DNA of 64,000 bases from positions 112,726 to 176,725 of the forward strand of contig DASYXT010000075.1 in the NCBI GenBank assembly GCA_035934555.1, in the 5' to 3' direction. The position numbers were made by a program, and so were the translations under genes. Below the pieces are notes generated by a model. The model was not told where the DNA came from and ran no database searches. It saw only the letters and a list, made by a program, of their open reading frames with translations. This DNA is from DASYXT01 sp035934555 (GTDB taxonomy: Bacteria; Verrucomicrobiota; Verrucomicrobiia; Limisphaerales; UBA8199). This document shows positions 25,796 to 32,619 of this stretch, in pieces; within the stretch, counting starts at the first letter, position 1, and each line of letters opens with the position of its first letter.

Positions 25796-26490
25796 CAGAA
25801 GGAGAAGGGATTGTAACGGCGCGGGACGTTAATATTGTCGCCGGGGAACACCTCGGGATCGAGCGCCGGGTTCTTCAATGCTGCCTTGCAGTTGATCTGC
25901 AAAGTGTGGCCATCAAAGCGGGTCAACTGGACCGATTTCTTGTTGGCGAAATCGGTGAAGTCGCCCGCGGACTTAATGGCTCCAAGCAAATGAATCGGGC
26001 CAAGATACACTTGGCGTCCGGGCGCTTTAACTTCGCCGCCCACGATAAAGAACCGCGTATCCTGCTTAAAGGTAACCAGCGCCGTCATATTCGGATAATA
26101 GTTCGGCACATATCGGGCGCGGATTTCCTTGCCCAATTGTCCCAGCGTCTTGCCGGCCGCCATGAAGTCCTGGTCCTGCAGCAGCGTGATCCGGCCATCC
26201 TCGCGGACCGGGATTTCCATCGGCGCGATGGTCTGCGGCGTGTCGTTGATATACACGATCAGCGTGTAGCCCGGCCGGATCAAATCGCGCACGCTGGCCG
26301 GATTGCCCGGCGCGGTCGTGGTTGTGGTGCCTCCCCCGCCCAGACCGCCGCCGGCCGTTGTGGCGCTTCCGCCCATCCCCGGCACTTCTGCAAACTGCGG
26401 TTCTCCGGCGCATCCGGCCAGTAGTAGCCCACCCAGTATCAGGAACGCGCCCGCGCTCCACTTCCCCAGTAACTTGCTAACTCTCATCAT
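25795..26490 (-). CDS. Polysaccharide export lipoprotein (Wza-like)
   Basis: 231 residues. Signal peptide with lipobox LLAGCAG (lipidated Cys about residue 27), then a low-complexity Gly/Thr linker (GGGLGGGGTTTTTAPG). A Poly_export domain follows (VRDLIRPGYTLIVYINDTPQ, GRITLLQDQDFMAAGKTLGQLGKEIRARYVPNYYP) and one SLBB domain (RFFIVGGEVKAPGRQVYLGPIHLLGAIKSAGDFTDFA). It forms or gates the outer-membrane export channel for the glycan. Short relative to E. coli Wza (about 380), so it may lack the C-terminal outer-membrane helix barrel; the separate beta-barrel protein at 28739-30073 could supply the pore. Same direction as the kinase gene, 37 bases apart. Confidence 0.9.
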   Translation of the reverse strand: MMRVSKLLGKWSAGAFLILGGLLLAGCAGEPQFAEVPGMGGSATTAGGGLGGGGTTTTTAPGNPASVRDLIRPGYTLIVYINDTPQTIAPMEIPVREDGRITLLQDQDFMAAGKTLGQLGKEIRARYVPNYYPNMTALVTFKQDTRFFIVGGEVKAPGRQVYLGPIHLLGAIKSAGDFTDFANKKSVQLTRFDGHTLQINCKAALKNPALDPEVFPGDNINVPRRYNPFSF

Positions 26491-26527
26491 GGTCCGTGTC
26501 TCTCTCTGTCAATGTGTGTGACTGTTC

Positions 26528-28672
26528 TTATGTGTTCTTGCGGTCCGCGCCGGTTTCGCGCGCGGGAACCGGTTCGGTTTCCTCGTTCTTGGAATAATAA
26601 TCGTGATAATAGCCGCTGTAGTAATAGTAGCTTTCATCCTGCGACATGTTGATGTTGTTCAGGACGATGCCGATCAGGTTGCCGCCGACCTTTTCAATAA
26701 GCTGCTTGGCGCGGATATTCATCGGCTGCGGATAGCGCCGGTACTGGATCACCTGCAACGTCATATCGACTTCACTCGCCAGGATGGAAGCGTCGCTGAC
26801 GCCCATCACCGGCGGAGAATCAAAGAAGACGAAGTCGTAGTGCTGTTTCAATTCGTTAATGAGCTCGCGCATTTGGGTCGAGCTGAGAATGCCCAGCGAG
26901 CTGCTCGGCAGTTTGCCGCTGGCCATGAAATCCAGGGTCGGCAGGTTGGTGGTTTGAATCACTTCCTCCAACGAATTCTGTTTGAGCAAGTAGTTGGTCA
27001 AGCCGATGTTGTTGGCGACGTGCAGCATCTTGTGCAGCGTTGGGCGCCGCAGGTCCGAATCGACGACCAGCACGCGCTGGCCGCTTTGGGCGAATACTGC
27101 CGCCAGGTTGAACACGGTGGTCGATTTGCCTTCGCCGGCCCCGGCGCTGACCACCGCCAGGCTGTTGAGCTTGTCGTCCTTGCGCGAGAACAGCAGGTTG
27201 GTCCGCAACACGCGATAGGCCTCGGCGTGCGGGCTCTCGGCTCCTTCCTCCAGCAGAATGCCGACGTTCTGCGGAATAACGCCCAACACCGGCGCGCCGA
27301 GGGAGCGCTCGACATCGTCGATGGTTTTGACGCTGGTGTCGAGGTACTCGATAAAGAACGCCAGGCCCACACCGACCACCAGGCCGATAATGATGCCCAG
27401 CGCGATGTTGAGGGAAATATTGGGTTTAACCACCCGGTTGTCGGGCACGGCGCTTTCAACCAGCTCGACCATCGAGTTCTTGGGCAGCGCCAGGTCGGTC
27501 CGCTCCGAGGCGATCTTCATGTAAAGTATCTGACTGAACCGCTGCAACTCCTCGAGATGCTGCTTGGCCACCCAGTAGGGCTGGGTCTCGGTCGCGTTTT
27601 TCAGGTCGTTGGTCAGCGCCAGACTAACCTGCTGCTCGAGATTAGTCAGGCTTTGGCCGAGTGACGCCACCTTCAATTCCAAGCCCATGAGCACGCCCTG
27701 GACGCGCTCCTTAATCTGCATATTGAGATCGTCGAGGGCAGCCGCAGCAGGCTTCAGATCCGGGTTCATCGGGCCGACCTGTTTTTGGAGCGCGACCACC
27801 CGTTGTTTGGCCAGCACCCGTTGTTCGAGCAGCGAATTGAGGTTAGGCTCGGGGATGCCGGTGGTCGGGATGGCCTGGGCCAACGCATCGGGATCGTCTT
27901 TAATGGCGTTGAGGCCGTTTATTAGGGTTTGCTCACGCACCAACTCGGTTTCGCTCTCGATGCGCAGGCCCTCGAGGCGGTGCAGGGTTTCAGTGCTCAG
28001 CAACATCGTCGGAGTGCTGGAAGACGCGAGCGCGTCTGAGATTTTATATTTATCCCGCAGATAATCGACATTGGTCTGGGCTTCCTGGATTTTTCCCTCT
28101 TGCTCCTTCATGCGATCTTCGAGGGCTTTGATGCCTTCGCGCGTGAACAGATCGCGCTGGTCTTTGCGGTGGTCCTCATAGACCTGGGCGATTTCGTTGG
28201 CGATTTTGGCCGCCAGCTTCGGGTCGGGTTCCTGGACGCTAATTTCGATGAGGCTGGTGTTACGCACCGGGCGCAGATCCATATGTCCCTTTAGCTTGGC
28301 CATGGCGAATTCGACCGGCAATTCCGGGCCTCCGGAAGCGTAAAGGCGGGTGAGACTTAAGTTGGTCACCACCGGCCGAAGGATGACCTCGGACTTCATC
28401 ACCTCGAACTCGGTTTGGATGAAGTAGGGGTCGTACATCCCGGCGCCGTACTGCGGCCCCTGCACGCCGCTGATATCGGTTTGGTCGCGCTCGACCTTAA
28501 TCTTGGCCGTGCTCTCGTACTTCTTGGGCAGCATGAAAGTGACCACCGTCGAGGTGATCACCACGATGAGGAAGACCGCCAGGATCACGGTCTTGCGGAT
28601 GCGGATGATGCGCCAATAATCCAGGAAATGCAGCTTGGTTTCCTGCGGCGCCGGTGCTTTTAATGCGTCCAT
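26528..28672 (-). CDS. Wzc-type chain-length determinant and tyrosine kinase
   Basis: 714 residues. N-terminal Wzz domain between two membrane helices (TVILAVFLIVVITSTVVTFML near residue 35 and LNIALGIIIGLVVGVGLAFFIEYL near 430), with a long periplasmic coiled-coil region between. The C-terminal BY-kinase has Walker A GAGEGKSTTVFNLA, Walker A' VLVVDSDLRRPTLHK and Walker B FVFFDSPPVMG. A Tyr-rich tail (DESYYYYSGYYHDYYSK) is the expected autophosphorylation cluster. It controls polymer length and export with the Wza-like protein. The 66-base gap from the upstream barrel gene contains a strong terminator-like hairpin (28682-28717). Confidence 0.93.
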   Translation of the reverse strand: MDALKAPAPQETKLHFLDYWRIIRIRKTVILAVFLIVVITSTVVTFMLPKKYESTAKIKVERDQTDISGVQGPQYGAGMYDPYFIQTEFEVMKSEVILRPVVTNLSLTRLYASGGPELPVEFAMAKLKGHMDLRPVRNTSLIEISVQEPDPKLAAKIANEIAQVYEDHRKDQRDLFTREGIKALEDRMKEQEGKIQEAQTNVDYLRDKYKISDALASSSTPTMLLSTETLHRLEGLRIESETELVREQTLINGLNAIKDDPDALAQAIPTTGIPEPNLNSLLEQRVLAKQRVVALQKQVGPMNPDLKPAAAALDDLNMQIKERVQGVLMGLELKVASLGQSLTNLEQQVSLALTNDLKNATETQPYWVAKQHLEELQRFSQILYMKIASERTDLALPKNSMVELVESAVPDNRVVKPNISLNIALGIIIGLVVGVGLAFFIEYLDTSVKTIDDVERSLGAPVLGVIPQNVGILLEEGAESPHAEAYRVLRTNLLFSRKDDKLNSLAVVSAGAGEGKSTTVFNLAAVFAQSGQRVLVVDSDLRRPTLHKMLHVANNIGLTNYLLKQNSLEEVIQTTNLPTLDFMASGKLPSSSLGILSSTQMRELINELKQHYDFVFFDSPPVMGVSDASILASEVDMTLQVIQYRRYPQPMNIRAKQLIEKVGGNLIGIVLNNINMSQDESYYYYSGYYHDYYSKNEETEPVPARETGADRKNT

Positions 28673-28681
28673 AATAAATCC

Positions 28682-28717
28682 AAAAAAAAAGGGGCCAGTC
28701 GTACGACGTCCAGCCCC
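28682..28717 (-). terminator. Intrinsic terminator between the barrel gene and the wzc-like gene
   Basis: On the minus strand a GC-rich stem (GGGGCTGG...CTGGCCCC, with two wobble pairs and an inner CGT/ACG) is followed by nine T residues, 10 bases before the ATG of the wzc-like gene. It would separate high expression of the barrel gene from the rest of the operon unless read through. Confidence 0.75.
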
Positions 28718-28738
28718 CCGTCTCTACTTCAGCCTCAA

Positions 28739-30073
28739 TTAATAGCTGGCGGTCACGCCGATGTAAACTCTGTTTCGATCAAAAGCGCGAAATGCTATCT
28801 GCGAATCCAGCCGGTCATAGTCGTAACCCACATGGGCCGAGAAGTTGGGGTTGAAACGATATTCCAGGTCCAGGCCCACCAGGAAGAATTGATCGGTATC
28901 ATTATTGTAGATACCGCCCTGATAAATGTTGTTTTGGAACTGGGCCATCAGGCTGCCATAAAGATTCGGCGCCAACTGATGGTTGACGGTCGCGTAAACC
29001 ACCGCCGACTCGGCACTGGTGGTAAAGCCGGCGTTGCCAAACAGCCCGACCACGTCAGTTGCCTCACGATCATAGGAAAACCCCGCTTCCACATAGCTTG
29101 CGTGGGAGTAAGTGTAACGCAGCGAAGCCAGCGCGTAAGGCGCCCAGCTCGAGCTCGTGTTGGGGTCGTTGTAATAATCGGTGTAGCTGGCACCCGCACG
29201 GACGGATCCGGTCAACTGCGGGGTAAAGGTCTGCTCGAGGCCGACATAAGCCGTATGCTCGCGGTAATTGCGCTGGTTGCTGACCACGGGGTACAATAAG
29301 CCGAAGAAGGTGGCGTACCCGCCGATGTACTCGTCACCCGTGAAATTCACATCCGTAAACTGATAGCCAACCAGGGCCTTGGTCTCCGGCAGGAGCTCGT
29401 AGAGGGCTTCGACATGGCCACGGTTTTCCACACGATTGAGCACGCCCGCTGGGCTGGCGATAATGATCCCGGTGAACGGGTCCGCGGTCGCGCCGCTCGC
29501 CTGGTAATGGTACCAGGCGTTGTCATAGCCTAAATTAATCCCAACTTTGGGCGCCACCTGCGCGTCCAGCGCCAGAGTCCCGTAGTTGCGGTAGTTGTCA
29601 CCGGAGATGCGTTGGAAGGTGGCGAAGGCGTTGCCGGCGCGCAGCAGGTCGGGTTCCTGGCCCCAAACGAATGAGTCGCTGGCGCTGGCTTTCAGTTCCT
29701 CATTAAAGGCATGGGTCAGCCCAAGATTGGCGGTCAGGGATTGATCGATGTGGTCGGCACTATTCGGCGGGGTGTTGTCATAGTACATCATCGAGTAGAG
29801 CACGCCGGCGGTGATGGTGGTTTGTTCCTGCGGCGACCACACCAGGTTGCCGGAGGGGCTGACCTCAAACCCGAAGCTGCCGCGGTGCTGGCCGGGAGGC
29901 GGCGCTACATCATTAGGAAGCGTGGCGGTGTTATCATCGTAAAAACCACGCAAAGTCGCGGCAATACTCCAGGGTTTTGAAGCATCTGGAGCTGCAAGAC
30001 TTTGGGCGGAAGCAGAAGGGAGGGTGGAAGCGCCGAGGGCTGCTAAACCGACTGAGGCAACGATTTTTTTCAT
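28739..30073 (-). CDS. Outer-membrane beta-barrel protein of the exopolysaccharide operon
   Basis: About 444 residues from the ATG at 30073 (MKKIVASVGLAALGASTLPSASAQ, a clear signal peptide); an upstream in-frame start lacks this form. The mature protein alternates aromatic and polar residues in amphipathic strands (TNLGLTHAF-like, YGTLALDAQVAPKVGINLGYDNAWYHYQ, SVRAGASYTDYYND, LDLEYRFNPNFSAHVGYDYDRLDSQ) and ends in VYIGVTASY, a C-terminal aromatic as in barrel proteins. It resembles the outer-membrane proteins found beside Wza/Wzc genes (beta-barrel porin 2 type). It is first in the operon. Confidence 0.85.
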   Translation of the reverse strand: MKKIVASVGLAALGASTLPSASAQSLAAPDASKPWSIAATLRGFYDDNTATLPNDVAPPPGQHRGSFGFEVSPSGNLVWSPQEQTTITAGVLYSMMYYDNTPPNSADHIDQSLTANLGLTHAFNEELKASASDSFVWGQEPDLLRAGNAFATFQRISGDNYRNYGTLALDAQVAPKVGINLGYDNAWYHYQASGATADPFTGIIIASPAGVLNRVENRGHVEALYELLPETKALVGYQFTDVNFTGDEYIGGYATFFGLLYPVVSNQRNYREHTAYVGLEQTFTPQLTGSVRAGASYTDYYNDPNTSSSWAPYALASLRYTYSHASYVEAGFSYDREATDVVGLFGNAGFTTSAESAVVYATVNHQLAPNLYGSLMAQFQNNIYQGGIYNNDTDQFFLVGLDLEYRFNPNFSAHVGYDYDRLDSQIAFRAFDRNRVYIGVTASY

Positions 30074-30127
30074 AAAGTAGTTTGCTTTGTTACACACCCA
30101 GAGAAGCGGTGCCAACAATCCTCAACG

Positions 30128-30156
30128 CTTTTAGCCAAATCGTTTCGTAACGTCAA
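30128..30156 (-). promoter_or_regulatory. Sigma-70-type promoter of the export operon
   Basis: Minus strand: TTGACG (30151-30156), 17-base spacer, TAAAAG (30128-30133), 54 bases upstream of the barrel-gene ATG at 30073. The surrounding sequence is AT-richer than the genes. Only a sequence match. Confidence 0.5.
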
Positions 30157-30405
30157 AAGAAATCTCTCAAATTTTTTCGCGCGCGCGTCGAACGGCCCGC
30201 CTCTGTCCCGTCAAAAAACTGCCCGCCAAATGGAACATCTCTGCCCATCGACCACCGTTTCGCCAAACCGTTCAAAAAAAGTTTCAGCGCCCGCGCTCTC
30301 GGAAATCCAAATATTTATGCTGGTCATTTGCGCAATTGCAAAACGGCATAGGTTCGAACAACACAGCCGTGGTGGGCAGGGTTGTGGAAGCAGCGGAAGG
30401 AGTAG

Positions 30406-30440
30406 GCGTGAATTTCACGCGTGATGCGTGAAATTCACGC
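30406..30440. promoter_or_regulatory. Paired 15-base palindromes, probable activator binding sites
   Basis: gcgtgaatttcacgc (30406-30420) and gcgtgaaattcacgc (30426-30440) are each nearly self-palindromic and are exact reverse complements of each other. Their centres are 20 bases apart, about two helical turns, so dimers bound at both would lie on the same DNA face. They sit about 88 and 108 bases upstream of the start predicted from the sigma-54-like promoter at 30495-30510, a typical enhancer distance. Confidence 0.75.
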
Positions 30441-30494
30441 ACGAGCGCGGTCCCCGCTTGCACAAACAGGCGCATTTTTTGCCCAAAATGACAC

Positions 30495-30510
30495 TGGCAC
30501 AACCTGTGCT
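30495..30510 (+). promoter_or_regulatory. Sigma-54 (-24/-12) promoter
   Basis: TGGCACAACCTGTGCT matches the consensus TGGCACG-N4-TTGCW at 10 of 12 defined positions, with the invariant GG and GC at correct spacing. It lies 54 bases upstream of the ATG at 30564. The upstream paired palindromes fit a bacterial enhancer-binding protein. Confidence 0.65.
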
Positions 30511-30563
30511 CTAACCTTCTCGGCAGAGTGGTTTGGGTGCGTGTGAATCGGGATAAACGACAT

Positions 30564-30791
30564 ATGCGGACGCTGCTGCGAAACGTCTCGACCGGGCTTT
30601 ACTTTCGAGGCCCCGATGAATGGACGGGTGATCCAGCCCAGGCGCACAATTTCAAACTGATTGATCGCGCATTGCATTTCATCGACCGCTGGCATTTGCA
30701 GAATATCGAGCTGGCTTTTGCGTTTTCCGATGGCGCCGAGGTAACCGCGGTGCCAAAGGAAAAGCTGGACGTGGATTACTCCGAGTCCTGA
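30564..30791 (+). CDS. Small conserved-looking protein of unknown function
   Basis: 75 residues from the ATG at 30564 (MRTLLRNVSTGLYFRGPDEWTGDP); an earlier in-frame GTG at 30528 adds 12 residues. The sequence is acidic at the C-terminus (EKLDVDYSES) and has a helical middle (FKLIDRALHFIDRWHLQNIELAFAF). I recall similar short proteins (RNxxTGxYxxG...W) in Verrucomicrobia but cannot name a function. It is a stand-alone gene placed behind the sigma-54-like promoter and divergent from the export operon. The 445-base gap 30119-30563 holds only regulatory sequence as far as I can see. Confidence 0.7.
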   Translation: MRTLLRNVSTGLYFRGPDEWTGDPAQAHNFKLIDRALHFIDRWHLQNIELAFAFSDGAEVTAVPKEKLDVDYSES

Positions 30792-30990
30792 AACCCTCTT
30801 AATCCGATCTCCCCTCAGGCGGCTCCCGCCAAACCGGCCGTGGGCAAAAGCGGCACTTTGTCTTACTCATGATATTGTCCGGCCACTCTGCTTCAGTTTA
30901 CAGTTTTTCTACTTGATCCGCCACGATAGCTTTAGATCATTGATGCAGTGGTAAGCCTATTCAGCAATTGCCAGTCAACCTGAGGACCCT

Positions 30991-32550
30991 ATGAAGACGA
31001 ACTTCCCGACTTGTTTATCCTGTCCAATGAATCGCCGCGGCTTTTTAGCTAAAGGCAGCGCTGCGGGTCTGGGAGCGCTGGCCATGCTTGGCGCCCCCGC
31101 AACCAGCGTGGCGCAGCCCGCTAACAAAATCACCATCCGGGTCGTGTACGCGCTGCACGCGGAACAACAAACCGGGCCGGACTGGCCAAACGCGGGATTT
31201 GATTTTGGCCCGATCATGCGCCGCATCGATGCCGAGTTGACGGCGAAATGCAGCGGCTTTGAGTTCCTGATATCGAGGGCGACCGGGGAGGAACAGGCCA
31301 AAGCGCTGCTGGCCCAGGACCAGGCGGCCGGCAATGTGGACGGTTACCTGGTGTACCAAATGAACTGCTGGAACCGCGTGGTGCAGACCTTTGCCGCCTC
31401 AGGCAAGCCGGTGCTCTATGCCGATTTCCAATTCGGTGGCAGCGGTGGTTTCCTGGTTTATACCGCGAGCTTCCTGCGAGCCCAGGCCCAAAACGTCGCC
31501 TTCGTGGCCTCCTCACGTCCCCAGGATTTGATCGCAGCGATCAAGTGCTTTCACATTGTGAAACAGGGCGGCACATCGGCCGAATTTGTCGCCGCAGTCA
31601 CCCGGCTGCGGCTCAAGGCGACACCTGTTCGACGCAGCTTACCCGTTACCCCGGATACGGTCCAATGCCTGGACTCGGCGGAATGTCTAAGCCGTTTGAA
31701 ACAGACGAAACTGCTGGCCGTGCGCGACCAGAACGCCGGACCCGGTGAAAGCATCCTGGGTGTGCAGGTGCAGTTCATCCCGTTTGCAGAACTCAACCAG
31801 GCCTGGGAATCGGCTGACCGGGAGCACAGCCGGGCAATCGCTGAGGGTTGGGCGAAAAAAGCCGCTGCGGTCCGGGAGGTCTCCAAGCAGACCTTGGAGG
31901 AATCCGCTGGGATGTATCTGGCCGAGAAAGCGCTGTTGGAAAAGCACCGGGCGCAGGGCATCACCGTCAATTGTCTGGGCGGCTTTTATGGCGGGCATAT
32001 TCACGCTTACCCATGCTTGGGCTTTCATCAGTTAAACAGTGACGGACTGGTGGGCGGCTGCGAATGTGACCTGCGCTCTGCCGCGACGATGCTGACCGGC
32101 AGCGTTCTCACCCAGGGCAGGCCCGGGTATATCTCCGACCCGGTGCTGGACACTGCCAGGCGGCAGATCATCTATGCGCATTGTGTCGCTCACAACAAGC
32201 CGTTCGGACCGGCGGGCAGAGCCAACCCTTTCGAGATTCTGACACACTCCGAGGACCGGAAAGGCGCGTCGATTCGCTCGTTGCTGCCACGCGGTTACCT
32301 GACCACCAGCCTGCAACTCGAACCAGCGCGCAAGGAAATCCTCATGCATCAAGCGCTCGCAGTCGGAAACGACCCCGACGACCGGGCGTGTCGAACGAAG
32401 CTGTGCGGCCAACCACTTGGCGATTTCGAGAAACTATTCCGGATGTGGGATCAGTGGGGTTGGCACCGGGCCACTTTCTATGGCGACCTCAAAGAACCGG
32501 TGCAGGCATTGGCCGAGACTGCCGGCTGGCGCGTCATCCAGGAAGCCTGA
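30991..32550 (+). CDS. Tat-exported L-fucose/arabinose isomerase-like protein
   Basis: 519 residues. GAGG eight bases before the ATG supports the start. The N-terminus has a Tat signal (MNRRGFLAKGSAAGLGALAM, after a short Cys-containing extension). The body resembles the FucI/AraA sugar-isomerase fold: ITVNCLGGFYGGHIHAYPCLGF, LVGGCECDLRSAATMLTGSVLTQGRPGYISD and AHCVAHNKPFGPAG occupy the positions of the metal- and substrate-binding C-terminal half. Isomerases are normally cytosolic, so export is unusual; it may be a hydrolase, lyase or binding protein with an isomerase-like fold. Family assignment is moderate, function uncertain. Confidence 0.6.
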   Translation: MKTNFPTCLSCPMNRRGFLAKGSAAGLGALAMLGAPATSVAQPANKITIRVVYALHAEQQTGPDWPNAGFDFGPIMRRIDAELTAKCSGFEFLISRATGEEQAKALLAQDQAAGNVDGYLVYQMNCWNRVVQTFAASGKPVLYADFQFGGSGGFLVYTASFLRAQAQNVAFVASSRPQDLIAAIKCFHIVKQGGTSAEFVAAVTRLRLKATPVRRSLPVTPDTVQCLDSAECLSRLKQTKLLAVRDQNAGPGESILGVQVQFIPFAELNQAWESADREHSRAIAEGWAKKAAAVREVSKQTLEESAGMYLAEKALLEKHRAQGITVNCLGGFYGGHIHAYPCLGFHQLNSDGLVGGCECDLRSAATMLTGSVLTQGRPGYISDPVLDTARRQIIYAHCVAHNKPFGPAGRANPFEILTHSEDRKGASIRSLLPRGYLTTSLQLEPARKEILMHQALAVGNDPDDRACRTKLCGQPLGDFEKLFRMWDQWGWHRATFYGDLKEPVQALAETAGWRVIQEA

Positions 32551-32619
32551 CCTGACTGGCACCGCACAACCACGGCGAGTACCAGCTTAAGACTAAACCA
32601 TACCCCGGCGGTATGCTCG

